From an uncultured Propionivibrio sp. (lineage in GTDB: Bacteria; Pseudomonadota; Gammaproteobacteria; Burkholderiales; Rhodocyclaceae), in assembly GCA_937923255.1 (NCBI GenBank), contig CALAIL010000018.1, forward strand, positions 7,635-71,634: 64,000 nucleotides of DNA, read 5' to 3'. The number at the start of each line of letters is the position of its first letter. Position 1 is the stretch's first letter. The translations under genes and the position numbers were made by a program. Under the pieces are notes generated by a model. The model saw only the letters and a list, made by a program, of their open reading frames with translations, did not search any database and was not told the DNA's origin. Positions 42,629 to 52,766 of the stretch are shown piece by piece.

Positions 42629-45600
42629 ATGACCGATTCGACCAACGCATCTACCGTTTCATCTGCCGCCTTCCCTGCCGTACCGCCTACGCCTACCGTG
42701 CCTTCCCGCGCTGCCGCCCAACCGCTATCATCCCTTCAGCCCATGCCGCTGCGGCTTCCGCAACTTCCGCGACTGCCACTTATCCCGCTGCATCTGGCCG
42801 GTCAAACCGGGGAGCGTATTGCCCTGCCGCCATTTTCCGGCTCCGCCGATGCCTGGTACATCGCACAACTCGCCGGCGAAGCTGTTGCTCCCCGCCGGGG
42901 AGCGCTGATCGCCGTCATTACGGCCAACGCGGGCGATGCACGCCGCCTGCTCGCCGAAATTCCCTGGTTTGCGCCCAACCTGCGTGTACGCCTGCTGCCG
43001 GATTGGGAAACGCTGCCTTACGATAGCTTCTCGCCGCATCATGATCTCGTGTCGGAACGGCTGGCCGCGCTGCACAGCATCAGCCGCGGCGAATGCGACG
43101 TGCTGCTCATCCCCGCCGCCACGGCGGCATACCGGCTGGCGCCGCCCGCCTATCTGGCCGCCTATACGTTCTTTTTCAAGCAAGGAGAAACGCTGGACGC
43201 CGCGGCATTTCGTGCGCAACTGACGCTGGCCGGCTATACACACGTCGCCAACGTCGTTTCGCCGGGCGAGTATTCGATTCGCGGCGGCCTCATCGACCTG
43301 TTTCCCATGGGATCAGCGCTGCCCTTCCGCATCGACCTGTTTGACGATGAAATCGAGAGCATCAAAACCTTCGATGTCGACACCCAGCGCACGCTCTATC
43401 CGGTGCCGGAAATCCGTCTGCTGCCCGCGCGCGAATTTCCGCTCGATGAAACGGGACGCACCCGTTTCCGCCAGCGTTTCCGCGCAACCTTCGAGGGCGA
43501 CCCGGCGCAATCCGGCATCTACAAGGATGTATCGAACGGCATTCCGCCCGCCGGCATCGAATATTGGCTGCCGCTGTTCTTTGAAAACACGGCGACGCTG
43601 TTCGATTACCTGCCGGAAGGAACGCGCCTTTGCCTGCATAACGATGTCCCCGCGGCACTGCGCGATTTCTGGCGCGACGCCCAGTCACGCTACCGCATGC
43701 TGTCGGGCGAGAAACACCGGCCGCTGCTGCCGCCCGAAGCGCTGTTCCTCAACGAGGAACATTTTTTCATCGCCGCCAAACCCTACACGCGGCTCATATT
43801 GAGCAAGCGTAACGAAGCATCGCCGGCCGCTCCCTCTTCCCCCCTGCCGCCGCTGGCTGTCAACCGGCGCGCCGAGGCGCCCCTGGCACGCTTGCACGCC
43901 TTCATCGACGGCTTTCCCGGTCGCGTGTTGTTGCTTGCGGAAAGCGCCGGCCGCCGCGAGACACTGGCCGGCCTGCTCGCCGAATACGGCTTCCAGCCCG
44001 ATGCCTGCGCCGATTTGGGTGGCTTTCTCGACAGCTGCAGCCGGCTGGCGCTCGGCGTTTCGCCGCTCTACGAAGGCTTTATTGCCGACGGCGCATCAAC
44101 GCCCGCAGACAAAAACGAAGCGCTCGCCATCATCACCGAGACCGAGCTGTACGCTGACAGCCCGACGCGGCGCACCCAGCGGCGTAGCGGCAAAAAAGCC
44201 TCGCTCGACAACTGGCTGCGCGATCTGACCGAGCTGAAAGTCGGCGATCCGGTGGTGCATGAACAGCACGGGATCGCCCGCTACCACGGCCTGGTTTACC
44301 TCAACCTTGGCGAGGGCGAAGCGGAATTTCTCGAACTGCATTACGCCGACGAAGCCAAACTCTACGTCCCCGTCTCGCAACTGCACGTGATCTCGCGTTA
44401 TTCCGGCGCCGACCCGGAAACCGCGCCGTTGCACGCGCTCGGTTCGCCGCAATGGGAAAAGGCCAAGCGCAAGGCCGCGCAGCAGGCGCACGACACGGCC
44501 GCCGAACTGCTGGCGCTTTATGCCCGCCGCGCCGCCCGGCAAGGCCACGCTTTCCAGTTCTCCGCACGCGATTACGAGGCTTTCGCCGAGGGTTTCGGCT
44601 TTGAGGAAACTCCTGATCAGGCCGCTGCTATCGCCGCCGTCATTAAGGATATGCAATCCGGCAAGCCGATGGACCGCCTTGTCTGCGGCGATGTCGGTTT
44701 CGGCAAAACCGAGGTGGCAATGCGCGCCGCCTTCTGCGCCGTTGCCGGCGGGCATCAGGTCGCCATTCTTTGCCCGACGACGCTGCTGTGCGAGCAGCAT
44801 TTCCAGAATTTCAGCGACCGCTTCGCCGACTGGCCGGTCAGAATCGTCGAACTCTCGCGCTTCAAAACCACCGGCGAAATCGAACGCGCCTTGCAGGAAA
44901 CCGCCGACGGTAAGGCGGACATCGTCATCGGCACGCACCGGCTGCTGCAAAAGGATGTACATTTTGCCCGTCTCGGCCTTGTCGTCATCGACGAGGAACA
45001 CCGTTTCGGCGTGCGCCAGAAGGAGCTGCTGAAGAAACTGCGCGCCGAGGTCGACGTGCTGACGCTGACGGCAACGCCGATTCCGCGCACGCTCGGTCTC
45101 TCGCTCGAAGGGCTGCGCGATTTCTCGGTCATCGCCACTGCGCCGCAAAAGCGCCTGGCGATCAAAACCTTTGTCTCGCGCTACTCGGACGGCATCGTGC
45201 GCGAGGCGCTGCTGCGCGAATTCAAGCGTGGCGGACAAGTCTACTTCCTGCACAATCAGGTCGACACGATCGAAAACATGCGCGATAAACTCGCCAAGCT
45301 GTTGCCGGAGGCGCGCATCGTCGTCGGCCACGGTCAGATGAGCGAACGCGAGCTGGAACGGGTCATGCGCGATTTCACCCAGCAACGCGCCAACCTGTTG
45401 TTATGCACGACGATCATCGAAACCGGCATCGACAATCCACATGCCAACACGATCATCATCGACCGCGCCGACAAGTTCGGGCTGGCGCAACTGCATCAAT
45501 TGCGCGGGCGCGTTGGTCGCTCCCACCACCAGGCCTACGCCTACTTGCTGACACGCGCCGATGCCGACGGCAAAATCGGCCTGACAAAGCAGGCGCGCCA

Positions 45601-46261
45601 GCGGCTGGAAGCGATTCAGGCAATGGAAGAACTGGGCGCGGGCTTTTACCTCGCCATGCACGATCTGGAAATTCGCGGCGCTGGCGAAATCCTCGGCGAG
45701 AACCAGTCCGGTGCCATGCAGGAAATCGGCTTTAGCCTCTATAGCGAAATGCTCAACCGCGCCGTCAGCGCGCTGCGTCAGGGCAAAGAGGCCGACCTGA
45801 TCGAACCGCTGGGCATTGCGACTGAAATCAACCTGCACACGCCGACGCTGCTGCCCAGCGACTATGCGCCCGACGTGCATGAACGGCTGACGCTCTACAA
45901 ACGCCTGGCCAACTGCACCTCACCGGATGAAATCGCTGCTATGCAGGAAGAGCTCATCGACCGCTTCGGCGAACTGCCGCCGCAGGCGCAGGCGCTGCTC
46001 GAAAGCCACCGGCTGCGGCTGCGCTGCCGCCCGCTCGGCATCATCAAGCTGGATGCAACGGCCAACGGCGTCAATGTCCAGTTTGAGCCGAAGCCGCCGA
46101 TCGACCCGATCATCATCATCGACCTGATTCAGAAAAACCGTAGCTACAAACTCGCCGGGCAGGATAGACTTTCACTTGTGCGCCCCTGCCCGACATTAGC
46201 CGAACGCATCGCCGCCACGCGGGAGCTATTAAAACAACTTGGAGCGGAGAAAGTGGCATAA
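42629..46261 (+). CDS. mfd: Transcription-repair coupling factor
   Basis: Mfd pushes stalled RNA polymerase off DNA and recruits UvrA for repair. The 1210 residues contain the UvrB-like N-terminal modules (LPDWETLPYDSFSPHHDLVSERL), the CarD-like RNA polymerase interaction domain (GDPVVHEQHGIARYHG, about 535-550), the helicase with Walker A GDVGFGKTEVA (about 688) and VVIDEEHRFGVRQKE (about 785), and the TRCF C-terminal domain. It is about 60 residues longer than usual because of a Pro/Ala-rich start; a later start is possible and no clear ribosome binding site decides it. Confidence 0.95.
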   Translation: MTDSTNASTVSSAAFPAVPPTPTVPSRAAAQPLSSLQPMPLRLPQLPRLPLIPLHLAGQTGERIALPPFSGSADAWYIAQLAGEAVAPRRGALIAVITANAGDARRLLAEIPWFAPNLRVRLLPDWETLPYDSFSPHHDLVSERLAALHSISRGECDVLLIPAATAAYRLAPPAYLAAYTFFFKQGETLDAAAFRAQLTLAGYTHVANVVSPGEYSIRGGLIDLFPMGSALPFRIDLFDDEIESIKTFDVDTQRTLYPVPEIRLLPAREFPLDETGRTRFRQRFRATFEGDPAQSGIYKDVSNGIPPAGIEYWLPLFFENTATLFDYLPEGTRLCLHNDVPAALRDFWRDAQSRYRMLSGEKHRPLLPPEALFLNEEHFFIAAKPYTRLILSKRNEASPAAPSSPLPPLAVNRRAEAPLARLHAFIDGFPGRVLLLAESAGRRETLAGLLAEYGFQPDACADLGGFLDSCSRLALGVSPLYEGFIADGASTPADKNEALAIITETELYADSPTRRTQRRSGKKASLDNWLRDLTELKVGDPVVHEQHGIARYHGLVYLNLGEGEAEFLELHYADEAKLYVPVSQLHVISRYSGADPETAPLHALGSPQWEKAKRKAAQQAHDTAAELLALYARRAARQGHAFQFSARDYEAFAEGFGFEETPDQAAAIAAVIKDMQSGKPMDRLVCGDVGFGKTEVAMRAAFCAVAGGHQVAILCPTTLLCEQHFQNFSDRFADWPVRIVELSRFKTTGEIERALQETADGKADIVIGTHRLLQKDVHFARLGLVVIDEEHRFGVRQKELLKKLRAEVDVLTLTATPIPRTLGLSLEGLRDFSVIATAPQKRLAIKTFVSRYSDGIVREALLREFKRGGQVYFLHNQVDTIENMRDKLAKLLPEARIVVGHGQMSERELERVMRDFTQQRANLLLCTTIIETGIDNPHANTIIIDRADKFGLAQLHQLRGRVGRSHHQAYAYLLTRADADGKIGLTKQARQRLEAIQAMEELGAGFYLAMHDLEIRGAGEILGENQSGAMQEIGFSLYSEMLNRAVSALRQGKEADLIEPLGIATEINLHTPTLLPSDYAPDVHERLTLYKRLANCTSPDEIAAMQEELIDRFGELPPQAQALLESHRLRLRCRPLGIIKLDATANGVNVQFEPKPPIDPIIIIDLIQKNRSYKLAGQDRLSLVRPCPTLAERIAATRELLKQLGAEKVA

Positions 46262-46328
46262 GCTGCTAAAACAACGTATGGGATTATTAAAGTAAAAATA
46301 TTAGACATTTTATTCGGAAGGATAAATC

Positions 46329-47288
46329 ATGGGTTTAGCTATTTTAACGATATATATTCCAACACTTCTGGTTACTTTAATAGTTTCAATTTTTATTGGT
46401 AGTTTAATTATTAAAAAAACACACAGTGAAGAAACTATTGGGAAGAATAAAAAAACTGCACATCTTATTGGAGTAACAGCAAGCACTTTACTAACTGCCA
46501 GCGTGGCTTGGTGGTGCTCAAAAATCAACAGCCTTGGGTTTGGTATGCTTATCATACCGATTATGATTTCGTTATTTACCCCATCAGCTATTGGTTTGTT
46601 TACTGTATTCATTGCATTTATTTTACGAACAACCGGATTTAAAGAAAAATCCTCTTTCTATTTTTATATAGCCGCTAGTGCATTTAAATCCACAGGGGCT
46701 ATGCCCATTTTTTGTGTAATAATTTATTTATTACTTGATGGGCTATATAATTTTTCATTTCCACTCATGTTTAAATCAATTTGTGCAAACGCTAAAGTAG
46801 AAATTATAGAATCAACCGAACCTCCTAAAGGATTTGCTATTATCCCAGAATGGGGACGTTCTAGACGTTACCAAGAATCCAATCTTGACCGACTACTTTT
46901 ATCAGAAAAAACAGCGCTTGAATTTATTGAAAAAGTGGACAACTCTTCAAAAGATAATGAGAAAATCACAAAAGTAATAAAAAAGCAGGTTAACAAAAAA
47001 GAAGGTGAAATAGAATATAGCGATTTATTTTTGACAATACCTGAAAGTTCCTTGAACTCTCAATATTATGTGCAATTTTCAGAAATAGAAGTTTCTCAAT
47101 TATTTAAAATAGAAGGATTTACAGAAGGGCAGAAAATTCAAATAAAACGCACATCCGATAATAAAATTATTGCTTCAGCAGAAGGCTACTGGAATTACCA
47201 GCAACGGAAGGAATGCCCAAAAGATTTTGGTAAAGAAGACTTTGTGATAAAATTTGTTGCGAAAACATTTAACCTCCCACTTCATTAA
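46329..47288 (+). CDS. AT-rich predicted membrane protein, unknown function
   Basis: The 319-residue protein has about four hydrophobic segments, at roughly 5-28, 45-62, 71-100 and 110-147, followed by a hydrophilic domain of about 170 residues. That domain is rich in Lys, Glu and Ile, and segments such as FSEIEVSQLFKIEGFTEGQK suggest beta strands. I do not recognise the family. A strong GGAAGGA site precedes the ATG. The base composition is much more AT-rich than mfd and aroG on either side, with many AAA and ATT codons, so the gene was very likely acquired from elsewhere. No integrase or repeat marks its edges. It could be an effector or immunity-type membrane protein, but nothing proves this. 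Confidence 0.65.
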   Translation: MGLAILTIYIPTLLVTLIVSIFIGSLIIKKTHSEETIGKNKKTAHLIGVTASTLLTASVAWWCSKINSLGFGMLIIPIMISLFTPSAIGLFTVFIAFILRTTGFKEKSSFYFYIAASAFKSTGAMPIFCVIIYLLLDGLYNFSFPLMFKSICANAKVEIIESTEPPKGFAIIPEWGRSRRYQESNLDRLLLSEKTALEFIEKVDNSSKDNEKITKVIKKQVNKKEGEIEYSDLFLTIPESSLNSQYYVQFSEIEVSQLFKIEGFTEGQKIQIKRTSDNKIIASAEGYWNYQQRKECPKDFGKEDFVIKFVAKTFNLPLH

Positions 47289-47378
47289 GTGAATATCTAA
47301 ACTTTCAATTGAAAACCACATTGATCCATCCTGATTTCCATTTGGCGACCTTTAATTATCTTATTTTTATCCGAAAAA

Positions 47379-48488
47379 ATGACCCCTTCCGACAATTCCC
47401 CCAACGACCAGAACGCCATCGAAAATATCAACGTCGGTAATTTTGAGCCAATGCCTTCGCCCAAAGAAATTCTGGCGCGTATTCCGCTTTCTAGGCAGGC
47501 GGCACAGACCGTCATACACGGCCGCAAAGCCTTGCGCGATATCCTCGACCGGCGTGATCCCCGCCTATTCGTCGTTGTCGGCCCCTGTTCGATTCACGAC
47601 CCGGTCGCCGGCATCGATTATGCCCGCCGGCTCAAGGCATTGGCCGATGAACTGGACGATACGCTGTTGCTGATCATGCGCGTTTATTTTCAAAAACCAC
47701 GCACAACAACCGGCTGGAAAGGCTTTATCAACGACCCTTACATGGACGATTCGTTCTGCATCGACAAAGGCATGGAAAAGGCGCGCGCTTTCCTGCACGA
47801 GATTGCCGAACTGGGCCTGCCGACGGCCACTGAGGCGCTCGACCCGATTTCGCCGCAGTATCTTGGCGATCTCATTGCATGGACAGCAATCGGCGCGCGC
47901 ACGTCGGAATCGCAAACGCACCGTGAGATGGCTTCCGGCCTATCGACGCCGGTCGGCTTCAAGAACGCGACCAACGGTGACATTGGCATTGCCGTAAACG
48001 CCATTCTTTCCGCCTCACGCCAGCACAGTTTTCTAGGCATCAACAGCGAAGGCCATACGGCGATCGTACGCACGCGGGGCAATCATTATGCCCATCTGGT
48101 ATTGCGCGGCGGCGACGACCGTCCGAATTACGATACGGTCAGCGTTCGCATTGCCGAGGAAGCGCTAACCAAAGCCGGTCTGCCGGCTAATCTGGTTGTC
48201 GATTGCTCGCACGCCAACAGCTACAAGGATCATAAGCTCCAACCGTTCGTGCTCTCCGACATCGTCAACCAGATCCATTACGGAAACCATTCGCTGGTCG
48301 GCGTCATGATCGAATCCAACCTCATTGCCGGCAACCAGCCAATTCCTAAAGATCGTAGCCAGCTCAAGTACGGCTGCTCGATCACCGACGCCTGCGTCGA
48401 CTGGGCAACGACAGAGCATATGCTGCGCGAAGCCGCCGCACAACTGCGCGATGTGTTACCGAAACGGAACGTACCGTCCGCCGAATAG
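47379..48488 (+). CDS. aroG: 3-deoxy-7-phosphoheptulonate synthase (class I alpha)
   Basis: It condenses phosphoenolpyruvate and erythrose 4-phosphate to DAHP, the entry to aromatic amino acids. The 369 residues carry the family motifs VVVGPCSIHDPVAGIDYARR, MRVYFQKPRTTTGWKG, GARTSESQTHREMASGLS and VDCSHANSYKD, including the metal-binding Cys, His and Glu residues. No feedback-site call among the Phe, Tyr and Trp types can be made by eye. It sits alone after the AT-rich gene. Confidence 0.96.
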   Translation: MTPSDNSPNDQNAIENINVGNFEPMPSPKEILARIPLSRQAAQTVIHGRKALRDILDRRDPRLFVVVGPCSIHDPVAGIDYARRLKALADELDDTLLLIMRVYFQKPRTTTGWKGFINDPYMDDSFCIDKGMEKARAFLHEIAELGLPTATEALDPISPQYLGDLIAWTAIGARTSESQTHREMASGLSTPVGFKNATNGDIGIAVNAILSASRQHSFLGINSEGHTAIVRTRGNHYAHLVLRGGDDRPNYDTVSVRIAEEALTKAGLPANLVVDCSHANSYKDHKLQPFVLSDIVNQIHYGNHSLVGVMIESNLIAGNQPIPKDRSQLKYGCSITDACVDWATTEHMLREAAAQLRDVLPKRNVPSAE

Positions 48489-48625
48489 CTATTATGCGAA
48501 CATCGATTCGTTCGCCAGCATGGCTACGTTGATGCCTCGACAGGCCGCATGCGCTCCGTCGGGTATTTGCCCCAACCGTGACTTCATCGCCGTTTTATTG
48601 ATTGCTTTTTGATCGGGAGACTGAT

Positions 48626-49879
48626 TTGAACCCCACCACTACCCCATTGATCCGCCCCTTTGCCGCCCTGCGCCCTCTGCCCGAGCAGGCCGCCGCGGTC
48701 GCCGCCCCGCCTTATGACGTGCTTTCCAGCAAGGAGGCGCGCATACGCGCCGCCAGCAAACCCTATTCCTTCCTGCACATTTCAAAAGCTGAAATCGATT
48801 TGCCCGAAAACATCGATCCTTACGCGCCCGAGGTGTATGGCAAATCGGCAGAAAATCTCCGCCGATTGATCGACGACGGCATCCTGATCCGTGAGCGCAA
48901 ACCCTGCTACTACGCCTACCGGCTGGTGATGGGTGAACATACGCAGACGGGGTTGATCGTCACCGCCTCGGTGGCGCATTACGATAACAACCGGATCCGC
49001 AAGCATGAATTCACGCGACCGGAGAAGGAGGACGACCGCGTGCGCCAGATCGAGGCGCTCAATGCCCAGACCGGTCCGGCACTGCTTGCCCACCCGGACA
49101 GCGATGAAGCCGAACGTCTGCTTGCCGAGGCCACATCTGGTATCCCCATCGCCGACCTGACCGCTGACGATGGCATCCGCCATACTATCTGGCTGATTGA
49201 TGACGAGGCCACCATTGCCCGCATCGGCGCTGTCATCAATGCCATGCCGGTGCTCTATATCGCCGACGGGCATCACCGCTCCGCCGCCGCCTCGCGCATT
49301 GCGGCAAGCCGGCGGAAAGCCGGCAATGTTGCGAGCGATGCGGAATCGGAATACTTTCTCGCCGTCGTGTTCCCGGCGCGGCAGATGCGCATCTTCGATT
49401 ACAACCGCGTCGTCCGCGACCTTAACGGCCATAGCCTCGACAGCTTCCTCAAGGCCGTCGGCGAACGCTGCGCGGTCACGCCCGCCCAAACCGCTGTCAA
49501 ACCTGAACATGTCGGCGAATTCGGCATGTATGTCGCCGGCCGCTGGTATGTGCTGGCGATCCGGCCGGAACTTATTCCGGCGCAAGATCCGGTGCGTCGG
49601 CTCGATGTCTCTGTGCTCTCCGAGCAAATTCTCGGCCCGGTACTCGGTATCACCGACCTGCGCCGAGATGCACGAATCGACTTTGTTGGCGGCATTCGCG
49701 GCCTTGGCGAATTGGAAAAGCGCGTCGACAGCGGCGAGATGGCTGTCGCTTTCTCCATGTATCCGACCCAGCTCGACCAATTGATGTCGGTTGCCGACGC
49801 TGGCGAAGTCATGCCCCCCAAATCAACCTGGTTCGAGCCAAAACTGGCTGACGGGCTAGCCTCGCACGTACTCGACTGA
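48626..49879 (+). CDS. DUF1015 family protein, TTG start
   Basis: The 417 residues match the DUF1015 pattern: IRPFAALRP, APPYDVLSSKEAR, YGKSAENLRRLIDDG, the YIADGHHRSAAA motif near residue 215, and YFLAVVFPARQMRIFDYNRVV. The family often lies near serine or 2-hydroxyacid metabolism genes, but its activity is not established and no such neighbour is present here. I choose the TTG at 48626, five bases after GGGAGA; an earlier TTG at 48602 lacks a site. Confidence 0.85.
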   Translation: MNPTTTPLIRPFAALRPLPEQAAAVAAPPYDVLSSKEARIRAASKPYSFLHISKAEIDLPENIDPYAPEVYGKSAENLRRLIDDGILIRERKPCYYAYRLVMGEHTQTGLIVTASVAHYDNNRIRKHEFTRPEKEDDRVRQIEALNAQTGPALLAHPDSDEAERLLAEATSGIPIADLTADDGIRHTIWLIDDEATIARIGAVINAMPVLYIADGHHRSAAASRIAASRRKAGNVASDAESEYFLAVVFPARQMRIFDYNRVVRDLNGHSLDSFLKAVGERCAVTPAQTAVKPEHVGEFGMYVAGRWYVLAIRPELIPAQDPVRRLDVSVLSEQILGPVLGITDLRRDARIDFVGGIRGLGELEKRVDSGEMAVAFSMYPTQLDQLMSVADAGEVMPPKSTWFEPKLADGLASHVLD

Positions 49880-49987
49880 CGGCGAGGGACATCAAAGGAT
49901 CATGCACTTCACTAATGGGCGATCGTTACTGAAACGACGACAACCGCATCTAATGTCCTAAAAATACGCAGTCGGAAAATCGTAAAA

Positions 49988-50512
49988 ATGGCGATAGCGA
50001 CATAATAAAGGCAGTCATCGACTGTTCATTCGAGAGGCATGCCGAGGCGATCCTCGGCATCCTCAACAAAGCAATCGCCAACTCGACAGCGCTGTCCGAT
50101 GATAAGCCACGTTCGTTGCAAGACGTGGCGGCATGGTTCGAGGCGCGGCACAAAAGCAATTTTGCGGTTATCGGTGTAGAAAATGACACTGGGAAATTGC
50201 TTGCCTTCGCCAGCTACGGCATGTGCCGTACGTGGCCGGCATATCAATACACACTGTTGAACATTCGGTGTATATGCACGCAGCACATCATGGGAAGGAT
50301 TTGGGATATATACATACATACTCATGCGGGCATTGATTGCGGCAGCCGAACAAAACGACATGCATGCGATGATCGGTGCTATTGACGTCTTGAACAGCTA
50401 CAGCATCAGCTTGCATGAGCGGCTCGGTTTTAAGTGCGTTCGAATACTGCTGCAGGTCAGTTTCAAATTCCAGTTGTTGCTGAAAACGCCCGCGCATCCC
50501 GTCGAAACCTGA
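49988..50512 (+). pseudogene. Decayed GNAT acetyltransferase (phosphinothricin acetyltransferase-like)
   Basis: Joined across three phases, the region reads as one GNAT enzyme: VIDCSFERHAEAILGILNKA, WFEARHKSNFAVIGVEND, FASYGMCRTWPAYQYT, then in a second phase VEHSVYMHAAHHGK, then in a third phase LIAAAEQNDMHAMIGAID and LHERLGF. Phase changes fall at about 50254 (two extra bases) and about 50320 in a TATATACATACATA tract. The start is also out of phase: ATG at 49988 is followed by a shift. The end lacks about ten residues of the usual GRWLDLAFY block. The gene is therefore dead. Confidence 0.75.
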
Positions 50513-50622
50513 GTGGGCGCAACGTTTCACTGGAGTTTCGCCATCGGCGAAAAACCACGCAAACCGTTTAACCTTCGAACACAAGCCAACATACAACGAT
50601 GCATTTCCAGGCCGATTCCAGG

Positions 50623-50650
50623 TTGACTTGCCAGCCTCGCCACGTATAAT
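50623..50650 (+). promoter_or_regulatory. Promoter of tRNA-Val
   Basis: TTGACT at 50623-50628 and TATAAT at 50645-50650 are separated by 16 bases, close to the sigma-70 consensus. A GC-rich discriminator (GCCGC) follows, as expected for stringently controlled stable RNA. The tRNA begins 40 bases after the -10 hexamer. Confidence 0.85.
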
Positions 50651-50690
50651 GCCGCTTTCTTCGACGTCGCATGTTGCTCGGCGACAAAGA

Positions 50691-50767
50691 AGGCGCGTAG
50701 CTCAGCTGGTTAGAGCACCACCTTGACATGGTGGGGGTCGTTGGTTCGAGTCCAATCGCGCCTACCA
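50691..50767 (+). tRNA. tRNA-Val (anticodon GAC)
   Basis: The 77-base sequence folds as a cloverleaf. AGGCGCG pairs with CGCGCCT in the acceptor stem; the anticodon stem CCACC/GGTGG encloses the loop TTGACAT with anticodon GAC, which reads valine GUC; the T loop is TTCGAGT. The terminal CCA is encoded. A terminator and thrS follow. Confidence 0.97.
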
Positions 50768-50775
50768 AATACCGA

Positions 50776-50806
50776 AGCCAGAGCGTGTCTCTGGCTTTTT
50801 TCTTTT
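50776..50806 (+). terminator. Intrinsic terminator after tRNA-Val
   Basis: AGCCAGAG at 50776-50783 pairs perfectly with CTCTGGCT at 50789-50796 over a five-base loop, followed by a T-rich run to 50806. It ends the tRNA transcript 15 bases before the thrS start, so it may also limit read-through into thrS. Confidence 0.9.
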
Positions 50807-50821
50807 CTGGGGTTAAAAAAG

Positions 50822-52738
50822 ATGCCGGTCATTACCTTGCCCGATGGTTCTCAACGGGAATTCATGCAATCGGTTACCGTCGCCGAAGTGGCGCAAAGTA
50901 TCGGTGCCAGACTCGCAAAAGCGGCACTGGCCGGTAAAGTCGACGGCCGTCTGGTCGATACCTCGTTCTGCATCGAACACAATGCGCAACTGGCCATCAT
51001 TACCGACAAAGACCCCGAAGGCGTAGACATCATCCGCCACTCAACGGCGCATCTACTCGCTTACGCCGTCAAGGAACTGTTTCCAGATGCACAGGTAACA
51101 ATCGGACCAGTCATCGAAAACGGCTTCTACTATGATTTTTCGTTCAAACGTCCGTTTACGCCAGAGGATTTGCAAGCCATTGAAAAACGCATGGCCGAAC
51201 TTGCCAAACGCGATATCCCTGTCACGCGCGAAGTCTGGGATCGCGACAAGGCGACAAATTTTTTTAATTCTATTGGTGAACATTACAAGGCTGAGTTGAT
51301 CGCCGCCATTCCTCCCGGCGAAACGGTATCGCTCTACCGCGAGGGCGATTTCATCGATCTTTGCCGCGGACCACACGTGCCATCGACCGGCAAGCTCAAG
51401 ATTTTCAAGCTGATGAAAGTAGCAGGCGCCTACTGGCGCGGCGACCATCACAATGAACAATTGCAGCGTATCTACGGTACCGCCTGGGCCAAGAAGGAAG
51501 AGCAGGACGCTTACCTGACAATGCTCGAAGAAGCCGAGAGGCGCGACCATCGCCGCCTAGGTCGGCATCTTGACCTATTTCACTTGCAGGACGAAGCGCC
51601 CGGCATGGTTTTCTGGCATCCGAAAGGCTGGACAATCTGGCAGCAGATCGAACAGTACATGCGCCGCGTTTACCAGGAAAACGGCTATCAGGAAGTCAAA
51701 TGTCCACAGATTCTTGACCGCTCGTTGTGGGAAAAATCCGGACACTGGGCGCATTTTAAGGACAACATGTTCCTCACTGAATCGGAAAAACGCGATTACG
51801 CAATCAAGCCGATGAACTGCCCCGGACATGTGCAGATCTTCAACACCGGCCTGCGTAGTTACCGTGATCTGCCGTTACGCTACGGGGAATTTGGCTCCTG
51901 CCACCGTAACGAGCCATCCGGTGCACTACACGGCATCATGCGCGTGCGCGGTTTCACGCAGGATGATGGACATATTTTTTGCACCGAAGACCAGATCGAA
52001 TCAGAAGTCACCACGTTCAACGCACTAGTCAAACGGGTTTACGCCGATTTCGGTTTCCACGATATCGCAGTTAAGCTCGCCTTACGCCCAGCAGGGCGCG
52101 TCGGCTCCGACGAGGTTTGGGACAAAGCCGAAAATGCCCTACGCGCCGCCTTACGTGCATCTGGTCTCGAATGGGCCGAACTGCCCGGCGAAGGCGCATT
52201 TTATGGACCAAAAATCGAATTTCACATTCGGGACGCCATCGGCCGTTCTTGGCAATGCGGCACCGTACAAGTCGATTTCTCGATGCCCGGCCGCCTAGGC
52301 GCCGAGTATGTTGGTGAAGATAATGCACGCCATACGCCAGTCATGCTGCACCGCGCCATTCTCGGCTCACTTGAACGTTTCATCGGCATTCTTATCGAAA
52401 ACTGGTCGGGTGCCCTACCCTTGTGGCTCTCGCCGGTGCAAGCCGTTGTTCTCAACATTTCGGAGAACCAGGTCGACTATGCCAAGCATGTTGTGAAAAC
52501 ACTACGTGATGCGGGATTGCGCGCCGAGGCCGATTTGCGCAATGAAAAAATCAACTATAAAATACGCGAGCATAGCCTGAATAGACTGCCGTATCAGCTT
52601 GTCGTCGGCGATAAGGAAAAAGCAACGGACAAAGTTGCCGTGCGAACGCGTGGTGGTCAGGATCTTGGTCAAATGACACTTGATACTCTGATTAAACGCC
52701 TTCAGCAGGAAGTCGTAACGCGTAGTAGCGCGACTTAA
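50822..52738 (+). CDS. thrS: Threonyl-tRNA synthetase
   Basis: ThrS charges tRNA-Thr. The 638 residues begin [14 protein letters not shown] (TGS domain), continue with the editing domain ([18 protein letters not shown]), the class II catalytic core with [13 protein letters not shown] motif 2 ([20 protein letters not shown]) and motif 3 near the end of the core, and a C-terminal anticodon-binding domain. I take the ATG at 50822, where homology starts; the longer open frame runs back through the tRNA gene. Confidence 0.97.
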   Translation: MPVITLPDGSQREFMQSVTVAEVAQSIGARLAKAALAGKVDGRLVDTSFCIEHNAQLAIITDKDPEGVDIIRHSTAHLLAYAVKELFPDAQVTIGPVIENGFYYDFSFKRPFTPEDLQAIEKRMAELAKRDIPVTREVWDRDKATNFFNSIGEHYKAELIAAIPPGETVSLYREGDFIDLCRGPHVPSTGKLKIFKLMKVAGAYWRGDHHNEQLQRIYGTAWAKKEEQDAYLTMLEEAERRDHRRLGRHLDLFHLQDEAPGMVFWHPKGWTIWQQIEQYMRRVYQENGYQEVKCPQILDRSLWEKSGHWAHFKDNMFLTESEKRDYAIKPMNCPGHVQIFNTGLRSYRDLPLRYGEFGSCHRNEPSGALHGIMRVRGFTQDDGHIFCTEDQIESEVTTFNALVKRVYADFGFHDIAVKLALRPAGRVGSDEVWDKAENALRAALRASGLEWAELPGEGAFYGPKIEFHIRDAIGRSWQCGTVQVDFSMPGRLGAEYVGEDNARHTPVMLHRAILGSLERFIGILIENWSGALPLWLSPVQAVVLNISENQVDYAKHVVKTLRDAGLRAEADLRNEKINYKIREHSLNRLPYQLVVGDKEKATDKVAVRTRGGQDLGQMTLDTLIKRLQQEVVTRSSAT

Positions 52739-52766
52739 CTTTGTCAAAAAACAGGAGGAAAAAGTC

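Noticed and set aside
44096..45385. Long minus-strand open frame opposite mfd
   Set aside because: It mirrors the codon pattern of mfd and shows no start signal or motif.
48782..49780. 332-codon minus-strand open frame opposite the DUF1015 gene
   Set aside because: It is the antisense shadow of a gene with clear family motifs and has no ribosome binding site.
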